Assembly (NCBI RefSeq): GCF_000956475.1
Contig: NZ_JYJB01000010.1
Span: 186,001 to 250,000, forward strand
Direction of reading: 5' to 3'
DNA length: 64,000 nt
Source: Microbacterium hydrocarbonoxydans
GTDB taxonomy: Bacteria; Actinomycetota; Actinomycetes; Actinomycetales; Microbacteriaceae
Shown: positions 27,527 through 35,531 of the stretch, piece by piece
Layout of the letters: each line of letters opens with the position of its first letter
How positions within the stretch are numbered: the stretch's first letter is position 1
The notes under the pieces: generated by a model
Seen by the model: only the letters and a program-made list of their open reading frames with translations
Databases searched by the model: none
Told to the model about the DNA's origin: nothing
Program-made: the position numbers and the translations under genes

Positions 27527-28718
27527 ATGGACACCGACGCGGCTGGGAGAAGTGACACACCAGGTCCAGGACTCCGTCAAGGTCGCGCCGGGTGAGGAGT
27601 ATCCGCTCCTCGGAGTGAGGTGGTACGCGGAGGGTCCTTTCCTTCGCGAGATCGTGACCGCGGAGACGTCTAAAGCGACACGTTTCAACCGAGTTCAGCC
27701 TGGGCAATTCATCTACAATCGCCTTTTTGCCTGGAAGGGGTCATTCGGACTCGTTAATGACAACCTGGCAGGTTGCTATGTCTCCAACGAATTTCCACTG
27801 TTCGTCTGCGACCGCTCGCGACTATTGCCGGAATTCTTGAAGGTGCACTTCCAGCAGCGGTCTGTGTGGTCTTTCGTCGAGCGCGCGAGCACTGGCACGA
27901 CTGCTAGCCGAAACCGGTGGAAAGAGTCACAGTTCAACGACTACGTAGTCGCTCTTCCGTCGGTAGTCGCACAACGTCGTATCGTCGACATTGTTGCCGC
28001 GGTGGACGCCCAGATCGAGGCGGTCGCGACCGAGGTGGACAGGCTCGAGCGGACCGCTTCCGTTCTTGGCACCGTGCTACTTACCCCCGAGCCCCATTGG
28101 GAACGCACGACCATCGGCGATGTTGCGGTCACGGCGACTGGGAGGGCTTTTCCCGATCGTTTCCAGGGCGAAGCGAGCGGGATGCTACCGTACTTCAAAG
28201 TGTCAGACATGAATCTCCGAGGGAACCAGCGGGAGATGCGTGTTGCGCCCAATTGGCTGACCCACGAGACCATCAGTGAAGTCAAGCCTCGCGTTTGCCC
28301 CGCTGGAACTGTGCTGTTCCCCATCATTGGTGCTGCTATGCGAACCGAAAAGCGCCGAGTTCTTGTCCAGCCATCGGCGTTCGATCAGAACATCATGGGC
28401 CTGATCCCCCGTGAGCGTGTCACAACTGACTTCCTGTTTGCTGTCATGTCGAATCTGCGGCTTGGCGAGCTGTCGCAGAGCGGAGCCGTCCCATCGGTCA
28501 ATCAGAAGCTCGTCTCAGCGATCCAGTTCGCACTCCCGCCCCTCGAGGAGCAGATAGCGATTAGTGGGCAACTGCGGGCAACGTATGCGCAAGCCGAATC
28601 GCTTGCAGATGAGCTCTCTCGTTTGCGTGACTTCCGCTCCGTTCTCGTGAGCGCTCTCCTGACTCAGGAGATCGAAATACCCGACTCCTATGACAGAATT
28701 CTTGAGGAGGTGCCGTGA
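27516..28718 (+). CDS. hsdS: Type I restriction specificity subunit (HsdS)
   Basis: A 400-residue protein with two target-recognition domains (about 1-150 and 190-350), each followed by a conserved helix (VVAQRRIVDIVAAVDAQIEA and PPLEEQIAISGQLRATYAQA). This is the standard HsdS plan for a bipartite sequence. The coding sequence is clearly less GC-rich than its neighbours, especially 27680-28560. This is usual for specificity genes that are exchanged between strains. It ends 1 base before hsdR. Confidence 0.93.
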   Translation: MTSEWTPTRLGEVTHQVQDSVKVAPGEEYPLLGVRWYAEGPFLREIVTAETSKATRFNRVQPGQFIYNRLFAWKGSFGLVNDNLAGCYVSNEFPLFVCDRSRLLPEFLKVHFQQRSVWSFVERASTGTTASRNRWKESQFNDYVVALPSVVAQRRIVDIVAAVDAQIEAVATEVDRLERTASVLGTVLLTPEPHWERTTIGDVAVTATGRAFPDRFQGEASGMLPYFKVSDMNLRGNQREMRVAPNWLTHETISEVKPRVCPAGTVLFPIIGAAMRTEKRRVLVQPSAFDQNIMGLIPRERVTTDFLFAVMSNLRLGELSQSGAVPSVNQKLVSAIQFALPPLEEQIAISGQLRATYAQAESLADELSRLRDFRSVLVSALLTQEIEIPDSYDRILEEVP

Positions 28719-28719
28719 C

Positions 28720-31700
28720 ATGGGTTTCACCGAAGCGAGCACAATCCAACGGTCTCTGATCGAGTGGGCAGAAGAGGCCGGCTGGGAGTATCTCCGCGGC
28801 GATGAACTGCCCCGTGACGAGCACGACGTGATCGTCGAGGGCTGGGCCCGTGAGGCGCTGCTCGCGCTGAACACGGAACTCGCTGATGATCCCGAGTCTG
28901 CAGAGCTTGTGCTTCACGACCTCAACCAGGTGGTTCTGGATGCGCACAACGGGTTGGTCGCGGCCAACGAGCGTCTGACGGTGATGCTGCGGGGGGACCA
29001 CTCGTTTCCGACCATCGACGGGGAACATGTGCCGCGTCGCCTGATCGATTTCGAGAACCTCGACAACAACCGGTTCACCGTCGCCGACGAGGTCACGATT
29101 GCTGGTGCAGGTAGGCCGCGCCGCTTCGACGTCGTCTACTACGTCAATGGCTTCCCACTGGTCGTCGTGGAGACGAAGACGCCTGTGAAGCAACAGGTCT
29201 CGTGGGTTAACGCCGCGCGCGACATCTACGGCACCTACGAGGAGGAGTATCCGAACTTCTTCGCGACGAACGTCTTCAACGTCGCGACCGAAGGTCTGGA
29301 ACTCCGCATGGCTCCGATCCGTGCCGTCCCGGATCCCGCCTCCGAGATCTGGGCACCGTGGGGGTCGACTGAGGACGACCCGAAAGTCATCACGGGTCCT
29401 GCCCGCGTCGAGCGCGCGGCACGGCTGCTGCTTCGGCCGGAGACGATCCTGCCGATGCTCAAAGACCTGGCGATGTTCCGCCACGCGCGGGACGCTTCCG
29501 AGGTCGACCTCAAGTTCCTGCCCCGGTACCCACAGTTCGAGGCGGCTCTCGGCATCCACCAGAAAGTTCTCGACGGCCGCCCCGGCGGCCTGATCTGGCA
29601 CCACCAGGGTTCGGGAAAGACTGAGCTGATGGCGTTCGCCGCGGCGCGCCTGCTGCGGGACCCGGCAGTGACCGAGGTCTTCGGCGGCGCGCCGACGGTC
29701 ATCGTCATCGCCGACCGGAAGGATCTGGTCCGGCAGACGGCAGAGATGTTCGAGACCGCGGGCATGCCTCGCATGAGCGTGCCCAAGAATCGGCGTGAGC
29801 TGTTCGCCCTGCTCCGCAGTGGTGAGCCCGGGGTCGTCATCACTACCGTGCACAAGTTCGCCGAGGCCGGGCACCTCAACGACCGATCGAACATCGTCGT
29901 CCTCGTCGACGAGGCGCACCGCTCTCAGGAAGGGAAGTTCGGCGAGGCCTGGCGTGCCGCGGTGCCGAACGCCAAGTTCTTCGGCGCGACCGGCACCGCG
30001 ATTCAGGACAAGGACCGATCCACCTTCAAGCTCTTCGGAGACCCCGACGACCCCGACTTCGTCATGTCTAGGTACACGCCCGAGCAGTCGATCGCCGACG
30101 GCTTCACGAAGCCGGTCATCGTCGAGGGCAGGTCCGTCGGCTTCAGTCTGGACAAGGATGCCCTGGACGAGGCCTTCGACGAGCTCGCGAGCGACGAGGC
30201 CCTCGATGAGGACGAGAAGGTCTACCTCTCTGGCAAGGCGTCCCACATCGAAACGATCCTGTCGAACCCGGAGCGCGTCGCCGCGGTGTGCGCCGACATC
30301 GTCGATCACTTCCTCGCTTACGTCGCACCTCTGGGACAGAAGGCGCAGGTGGTCGCATACAACCAGAGGCTCGTCATCGCGTACGCCCGCGCCATCGAGG
30401 ACGAACTCGTGCGGCGGGGTGCGATCATGCCGGACGGTCAGCCCCGCGAGGTCGGAGTTGTGATGCACGTCGCCGACAGTAAGGACACTCCGAAGGAGTA
30501 CCGGCAGTACCTGCTTACGCCCGAGCAGGAGGAAGCACTGAAACGCCGCTTCAAGAAGGTCGACGATCCCATGTCGTTCGTCGTCGTCACCGCGAAGTGG
30601 ATGACCGGCTTCAACGCGCCGATCGAGGGCGTGCTGTACCTGGACAAGCCAGCGAAGGACGCGAACCTCTTCCAGACGATCACCCGGCCCAACCGACCGT
30701 GGAAGAACCCGATCACCGGGCAACGCAAGGACTACGGTCGCGTCGTCGACTACATCGGTTTGGCGAAAGCCATCGGCAACGCCATCGCCGGTCCCGAGGC
30801 CAGAGGCGGGGAAGACGACAAAGTGAACGTCACGGACGCCTCCAAGCTGGCCGGGAAGTTCGTCACCGACCTCACACGCCTGTTGCACCTGTTCGTCGGG
30901 ATCGACACCACTGACTCCTCGTTCGACTCGCTCGCCGAGGCGCACGAGCGGATCCCCGAAGACAGCGCCGGGCGCTCTGAGTTCGTCGAGACGTACGTCG
31001 CGCTGCAGACCGTGTGGGAGTTCCTCGACCCGCACCCGATGCTCACACCCTTCAAGCAGCAGTACTACTGGCTCGCAAAGGTGTACGAGTCGATCCGGCC
31101 GAAGGACGTCTCAAGAGCTTTCCTCTGGGCGCGCCTCGGTGCCAAGACCACCGAACTTATCCACGGCCACATGAACGAAGTAGTCGTGAAGTCGATGGCG
31201 TCCAGAACGGTCACCCTCGACGCCGCCGGGCTGGCACTGGTGAAGCGCATCGCAGAGCAGCTGCGCCTACCCGGCAATCCGCCTGAAGGACCTGAGCATC
31301 CCGACGTCTACCAGCAGGTGCTCGACTCGATCGAAGCACGGCTCCACCGGCGTCTGGCCGAGGGCGAAAGCCCGGTGTACAAGTCGCTCGCCGAGCGGAT
31401 CGAGAAGCTGCGGGCGAAGGCCATCGAGAATGTCGAGGACTCACTTGCGTTCCTCGAAGAGGCGCTGAGGATCGCTCAGGACGTCGTCGCCGCCGATCGA
31501 GCAGTAGAAGCGGGCGACGAAGACGCACTCGAGCGACTCGCGGATCCAAAGCGCGGCGTCCTCACACAGATCGTCGAGGAGAACACTCCACCGGGGCTCC
31601 ATCAGATCGTTCCCGAGATTGTCGATCGCATCGACGCGATCGTCCATGAGGTCGCCTACACCGGCTGGACGTCGAGCGACGCGGGAGACAAGGCCGTTCG

Positions 31701-31794
31701 AAGAGAACTGCGCGCGGTGCTGAAGAACTACGGCCTGCCAATCAAAGGGGATCTGTTCGACCGGATTTACCAGTACGTGCGAGAGAACTACTGA
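28720..31794 (+). CDS. hsdR: Type I restriction endonuclease subunit (HsdR)
   Basis: A 1024-residue motor-nuclease. The PD-(D/E)xK nuclease is RFDVVYYVNG followed by VVVETKTPVK near residue 150. The helicase Walker A is HHQGSGKT near 295, the DEAH box VDEAHRSQ near 397, then ATGTAIQDKD, and a C-terminal helical HsdM/S-binding region. The ATG at 28720 is preferred over 28690 because GAGGAGG lies 9 bases before it and it follows the hsdS stop by one base. It cleaves DNA lacking the HsdS-directed methylation. Confidence 0.94.
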   Translation: MGFTEASTIQRSLIEWAEEAGWEYLRGDELPRDEHDVIVEGWAREALLALNTELADDPESAELVLHDLNQVVLDAHNGLVAANERLTVMLRGDHSFPTIDGEHVPRRLIDFENLDNNRFTVADEVTIAGAGRPRRFDVVYYVNGFPLVVVETKTPVKQQVSWVNAARDIYGTYEEEYPNFFATNVFNVATEGLELRMAPIRAVPDPASEIWAPWGSTEDDPKVITGPARVERAARLLLRPETILPMLKDLAMFRHARDASEVDLKFLPRYPQFEAALGIHQKVLDGRPGGLIWHHQGSGKTELMAFAAARLLRDPAVTEVFGGAPTVIVIADRKDLVRQTAEMFETAGMPRMSVPKNRRELFALLRSGEPGVVITTVHKFAEAGHLNDRSNIVVLVDEAHRSQEGKFGEAWRAAVPNAKFFGATGTAIQDKDRSTFKLFGDPDDPDFVMSRYTPEQSIADGFTKPVIVEGRSVGFSLDKDALDEAFDELASDEALDEDEKVYLSGKASHIETILSNPERVAAVCADIVDHFLAYVAPLGQKAQVVAYNQRLVIAYARAIEDELVRRGAIMPDGQPREVGVVMHVADSKDTPKEYRQYLLTPEQEEALKRRFKKVDDPMSFVVVTAKWMTGFNAPIEGVLYLDKPAKDANLFQTITRPNRPWKNPITGQRKDYGRVVDYIGLAKAIGNAIAGPEARGGEDDKVNVTDASKLAGKFVTDLTRLLHLFVGIDTTDSSFDSLAEAHERIPEDSAGRSEFVETYVALQTVWEFLDPHPMLTPFKQQYYWLAKVYESIRPKDVSRAFLWARLGAKTTELIHGHMNEVVVKSMASRTVTLDAAGLALVKRIAEQLRLPGNPPEGPEHPDVYQQVLDSIEARLHRRLAEGESPVYKSLAERIEKLRAKAIENVEDSLAFLEEALRIAQDVVAADRAVEAGDEDALERLADPKRGVLTQIVEENTPPGLHQIVPEIVDRIDAIVHEVAYTGWTSSDAGDKAVRRELRAVLKNYGLPIKGDLFDRIYQYVRENY

Positions 31795-31861
31795 TCTCTG
31801 AGCGCGGTGCCTGTTCAATCCCGGCTGAGCTTCCGAAGGGAGCCCGGCACATCTCCAGGTT

Positions 31862-31878
31862 GGCGCGTCAGACGCGCC
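31862..31878. terminator. GC-rich hairpin after hsdR
   Basis: Perfect GGCGCGT / ACGCGCC stem with a 3-base loop, 67 bases beyond the hsdR stop and before the next promoter. It lacks a T-run. Confidence 0.45.
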
Positions 31879-31930
31879 CACGGACGGTCGCGAGCTGCGG
31901 AGAATCTCGCCGCGACGTCCGATCCCCTCG

Positions 31931-31952
31931 CTAGAGTCGTCTGAGACTCGAG
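31931..31952. promoter_or_regulatory. -10 box embedded in an inverted repeat (possible operator)
   Basis: TAGAGT at 31932-31937 is a -10 box candidate. It lies in the near-perfect inverted repeat CTAGAGTC-N6-GACTCGAG, one mismatch in eight, just upstream of the 528-residue protein gene. A bound repressor would block the promoter. Confidence 0.4.
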
Positions 31953-31962
31953 GGGGATCTGC

Positions 31963-33549
31963 ATGAGCGTTCTATACCGGGCCGTTTGGTCGGACACTTC
32001 GACCACCGACCGCGTTCTCGCGGTTGAGCGACTGAAGCGGTGCGTGGCAGCCTGGACTCAGGAGTCGAATGAGCCTGAGGCGCTTTCCGAAGGGCAGAGC
32101 GACTTCGACGTCTCCCAGGGAAGGCATCGTGAAGTGGTGCTCCGGTCGCTCGGGGAAGACGGCTTTGAAGTCACCGCAACCGACCAGGTGTTCGGCGACC
32201 CGACCGACTGGGTCACCGTCGTTCGCGTTGTGGCGGATGACGATGGCATCCACACGCTCGTCGAGCTCAGCATGTCGTCGGAGGACCTCGCCCGCCGCGT
32301 TTCCGTCGGTCGGCCGAAACTGGTACACGATCTACTCGGTGCAGTTGAGAAGCCGCACCTTGGCGGGAGTGGTCTGCTGACGGAGCCCCTCGCCCTGCCG
32401 GCCATCGGGGTCGGAGTACTGACCGACATGCTCGCGAATCCGGCGCGAACTCTCCCGATCATCGTCTGCGCGGAGCCGAACGGCAGGCATGATGGCTCCT
32501 GGCTGCAGACGGCCTCGACGATCGCCGCGCGCGCTGAGGGAATCGCGGCCGTGGTCACTCTCGACCACGCGGCCGTCGCGGCGTTCAAGGATGAGTTCGG
32601 GCAGCTGGCGATCTGGGACGGCGGCATCCGCATCTATGCCCCGGGCGTCGTGACCAAGCACTCCGACGGGTGGCGTCACCGCTACTACGTCCGGTCACGA
32701 CTCGAGGAATTCCTCTGGAGCACGGTCGACAGGATCGTCTACTCCGTCGCGCAGCTCTCGACGCGGCGTCGCGTACCCGACGCGTTCCGCGTCTTCGGTC
32801 AACAGAACGGGCTGCCGGCCGACGCGCTTGACGGCATGGTGCCAGTGAAGGATCTCACGGAAGCCCGTGACCAGTGGGAGTTCGAACTCGAGGTGGCCCG
32901 CGACGAGCAGAGCTCGGTCGAGCGCGAGCTCGCTAGTGCGAACGGCCACCTCTCCCGAATAAAGGACGCGCTGCTCGCTCAGGGGCTGTCTGATCTCTTC
33001 TGGGGATCCCAGCATGCCGAGGCCGCGTCCATCCCTGATGAGGTGCAGTACACCTCGGAGGCCGCTTTGGCCGCCCAGATCTACCTCTCTGAGTGGCTCT
33101 CGGTGCCGAACTCCGCCATCCGGGAGTTGGACGACATCGACACCGCGGCTGAGGCGTACAACTGGGGCAACAAGACTTGGCGTGGCCTTCGCGCTCTCGC
33201 GGCATACGCCAAGGACCGAGCCGAGGGATGGGACAAGGGCGGCTTCTGGGAGTGGTGCGCATCTGGTCCCGTGCTCGGGTGGCCGGCCACGCCCAAAAAG
33301 CTGGCGATGACCGAAAGCGAAGGCGTGCAGAACGGCGGCAAGTTCAAGGGGACTCGCGACTTCAAGATCGACACCGAAGTCGACCCGACCGGCGTCATCA
33401 CCATGCTTTCGCACCTCAAGATCTCGGAAGGCGGAGGCAACCTCGCGCCCCGGGTCTACTTCCACGATGACACGAGTGGGCCGACGAAAAAGGTCCACGT
33501 TGGATTGATCGGGCCGCATTATCTCGTACCGAACAAGTCGACCAATTGA
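31963..33549 (+). CDS. 528-residue protein of unrecognised family in the defence island
   Basis: Three parts can be seen. Residues 1-290 are alpha/beta, with LPIIVCAEP near 166 and the strand-rich IWDGGIRIYAPG near 219-230. Residues 297-342 are a coiled coil (EFELEVARDEQSSVERELAS). The C-terminal domain (about 390-528) is rich in Trp and Gly (NWGNKTWRGLRALAAYAKD, GFWEWC) and ends KVHVGLIGPHYL...KSTN. No catalytic motif or transmembrane segment is visible. It has its own -10 box and a GAGGGGG ribosome-binding site 6-7 bases before the ATG. Proteins with this general plan seem to recur in actinobacterial defence regions, but I cannot name a family or function. Confidence 0.75.
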   Translation: MSVLYRAVWSDTSTTDRVLAVERLKRCVAAWTQESNEPEALSEGQSDFDVSQGRHREVVLRSLGEDGFEVTATDQVFGDPTDWVTVVRVVADDDGIHTLVELSMSSEDLARRVSVGRPKLVHDLLGAVEKPHLGGSGLLTEPLALPAIGVGVLTDMLANPARTLPIIVCAEPNGRHDGSWLQTASTIAARAEGIAAVVTLDHAAVAAFKDEFGQLAIWDGGIRIYAPGVVTKHSDGWRHRYYVRSRLEEFLWSTVDRIVYSVAQLSTRRRVPDAFRVFGQQNGLPADALDGMVPVKDLTEARDQWEFELEVARDEQSSVERELASANGHLSRIKDALLAQGLSDLFWGSQHAEAASIPDEVQYTSEAALAAQIYLSEWLSVPNSAIRELDDIDTAAEAYNWGNKTWRGLRALAAYAKDRAEGWDKGGFWEWCASGPVLGWPATPKKLAMTESEGVQNGGKFKGTRDFKIDTEVDPTGVITMLSHLKISEGGGNLAPRVYFHDDTSGPTKKVHVGLIGPHYLVPNKSTN

Positions 33550-33650
33550 CGCCGCTTGGTCCGACCGAGCAGCCGCCACGAGTCCCTTGATTGGGCTGAC
33601 GGTATGGACCACCGGATCTGATTCAGGCACCGGAGGAGGGGCACGCGAGG

Positions 33651-34451
33651 ATGACGTTGACGCTTGATCCGATCCTGCGAAGCGCAGGGATCGACCCGTT
33701 TGAAGCCCAGGTGATTCGGCACGCCTACGTGAAGGAGCACGAGGACACCGGCCTGCAAGGGATCAACGCCGACTCCACCGACGAGGAGATCCTGGTCTAC
33801 ACGAGCCAGCAGTCCGCGAATCCTCGGATCTTCCCGGTCATGCCGCCGGCGATCTGGGTTGTGTTCGTCCGCGAGGGCGGCGACCGTGCCCGCCTGTGGT
33901 CCGTGGTGGAGAACCGCGGCGAGATCGCGAACGACGGCGCGCTCAGGTCATTCGATCTCGTCGTGTCCGACCACATGGCGGACCTCAGGAACCGTCTCGT
34001 GATCGGTTGGAGATCGCCTCGCACCTGGCGGCTCAACGGAGCCACCGCCGCCGGATACCCGGTGATGGAGATCGCCGATGCCCAGCCGGTTCCGTTCCCA
34101 GGGTTCGATCGGCTCGTCCTGGATCACCAGCAGCTCCAAGCCGTGATGCGCGAGCACCGGTACGCGGCCTGGCGCACTGCACTGGCGTCGGTGGTCGGCG
34201 TCTACCTCATCACCGACACACGCGACGGCCGTCACTACATCGGTAAGGCCGACGGAGCCGAGAACATCCGGCAGCGTTGGAACGCCTACGCCACGAACGG
34301 GCATGGCGGAAACGTCGAGCTGCGCGGTCTCGACGCGTCGACATTCCGATTCTCGTTGCTGCGGGTGTTCGATCCGGCGACCCCGACGCGCGAAATCGAC
34401 GCTGCCGAGAGCCATTCAAGCTCGCGCTCGACTCTCGCAGGTACGGGCTGA
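33651..34451 (+). CDS. GIY-YIG nuclease-domain protein with frameshifted C-terminus
   Basis: The N-terminal 180 residues are an uncharacterised domain. Residues about 184-255 form a GIY-YIG nuclease fold: GVYLITDTRDGRHYIGKAD, a basic RQRW helix, and the acidic residue in TREIDAAES near 248. The normal ending is lost: after AAESH the frame runs SSSRSTLAGTG and stops at 34451. The next frame encodes FKLALDSRRYGLNRN, the expected family tail, stopping at 34462. One missing T within 34413-34416 would restore it. The catalytic core is kept, so activity may survive. GGAGGAGG lies upstream of the ATG. Confidence 0.78.
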   Translation: MTLTLDPILRSAGIDPFEAQVIRHAYVKEHEDTGLQGINADSTDEEILVYTSQQSANPRIFPVMPPAIWVVFVREGGDRARLWSVVENRGEIANDGALRSFDLVVSDHMADLRNRLVIGWRSPRTWRLNGATAAGYPVMEIADAQPVPFPGFDRLVLDHQQLQAVMREHRYAAWRTALASVVGVYLITDTRDGRHYIGKADGAENIRQRWNAYATNGHGGNVELRGLDASTFRFSLLRVFDPATPTREIDAAESHSSSRSTLAGTG

Positions 34452-34479
34452 ACCGAAACTGATCCGCGATACTAGAGGA

Positions 34480-34731
34480 ATGTCTCGCAATTCTTCGCCT
34501 GCCGCCGTGCAGATCGGCAGCAACATCGCGAACGCGCGGAAGGCGTTGTCGATGACGGTGGACCAGCTCGCCGTCGCGAGTCGGATCGACTCGTCCAACA
34601 TCCGTTCGTACGAAGCCGGCCGCGCGATGATGAACGTGCGATCTCTCGTGCGAATCGCAGAAGCCCTCAAGGTCGATCCAGGTGTTCTGCTCGATGGCGT
34701 GGTCTCGGAGATGTTCGTGACTTCAGACTGA
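34480..34731 (+). CDS. XRE-family helix-turn-helix regulator
   Basis: An 83-residue Cro/C1-type HTH protein (IGSNIANARKALSMTVDQLA, then SSNIRSYEAGRAMMNVRSLV). It starts 28 bases after the GIY-YIG gene. GATACT lies 6 bases before the ATG, and the intervening AGAGGA could also act as a ribosome-binding site. It probably controls the GIY-YIG or DUF3223 neighbours. Confidence 0.8.
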   Translation: MSRNSSPAAVQIGSNIANARKALSMTVDQLAVASRIDSSNIRSYEAGRAMMNVRSLVRIAEALKVDPGVLLDGVVSEMFVTSD

Positions 34732-34796
34732 GCAGGCACAGTCTTTTCGACTTCACCCGCTCCAAGTGGCTTGGTGCTCGGAATGAGAGTGAGGTC

Positions 34797-34802
34797 TACG
34801 GT
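34797..34802 (+). promoter_or_regulatory. -10 box, leaderless pattern (DUF3223 gene)
   Basis: TACGGT exactly 6 bases before ATG 34809. Confidence 0.5.
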
Positions 34803-34808
34803 GTCTGT

Positions 34809-35531
34809 ATGGCAGGTATTCCGGTTCTCCTCGAGACGTTCAGTTGGCCGACGCGACGGGCGGCGGAAGCTGCATTCCGCGGAATACTCCGGAGCTCAGG
34901 TTACGCGGTCGGCGACGTTGTATCGGATCCCGTTCACCACCGCATGCTGATCGAACTTCTTGAACGTCACCCGGATCACGTCGAGAAGGTGGGCCCAGGG
35001 GTCAAGGAGTTCTACATCGGCAGAACACGCGACGCGAACGGCGTGTTCGTCGGTGCGAATGCGATCGGAATATGGATCCGCCGTGTGGATGGCGAGGAAG
35101 CGGACTTCAGCTATCTCAGCGCTATACGACAGAATTCGGCGATGTCGGACGCCAAAGAGGCGTTGCGGACTGAGGTGGACGAGCGCCGTCAGGCGTACCG
35201 GGAAGCCCGTTTCGCTTCGCGCGACGAAGTGCTGAGCGATCTCTCCGGAGAGCGGATCAGCGACCTTCGAGATGCTCAGGTGGTCTACGTAGCCCCATCT
35301 TGGGGTCAGCTCACATCGCGTTTTGCGGAAGGCGAGGGTGGGTGGGCGCACCTCGCAGTAGTCCCTGCATCGAGCGGGACAGCCGCGGTCGGTTCCAAGC
35401 TTGCCGACCGGAGCCAGGCGGGCCGTTGGCTGGAGTTCCATGCGCTCCACGCCAACCTCGGCCTCGCGACAGCCTCCGAAGCCTCGCGACGCCGTCAGGT
35501 CAGCAACCTCGATTGGCGACCTGAAGACTAG
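34809..35531 (+). CDS. DUF3223 (DeCL-like) protein with a degenerate HNH-like C-terminal part
   Basis: Residues about 8-115 carry the DUF3223/DeCL pattern: FRGILRSSGYAVGDVV, LLERHPDHVEKVGPGVKEF, and IWIRRVDGEEADFSYLSAI. The fold is known from plant DCL proteins and the tails of plant RNA polymerases IV/V. In my recollection, bacterial members often continue with a segment of the type C-x-x-TGE...HVDHAPP. Here that place reads DLSGERISDLRDAQVVYVAP, so the putative metal-binding residues are missing. TACGGT is exactly 6 bases before the ATG (leaderless). The stop shares the palindrome CTAG with the hamB stop. Confidence 0.72.
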   Translation: MAGIPVLLETFSWPTRRAAEAAFRGILRSSGYAVGDVVSDPVHHRMLIELLERHPDHVEKVGPGVKEFYIGRTRDANGVFVGANAIGIWIRRVDGEEADFSYLSAIRQNSAMSDAKEALRTEVDERRQAYREARFASRDEVLSDLSGERISDLRDAQVVYVAPSWGQLTSRFAEGEGGWAHLAVVPASSGTAAVGSKLADRSQAGRWLEFHALHANLGLATASEASRRRQVSNLDWRPED

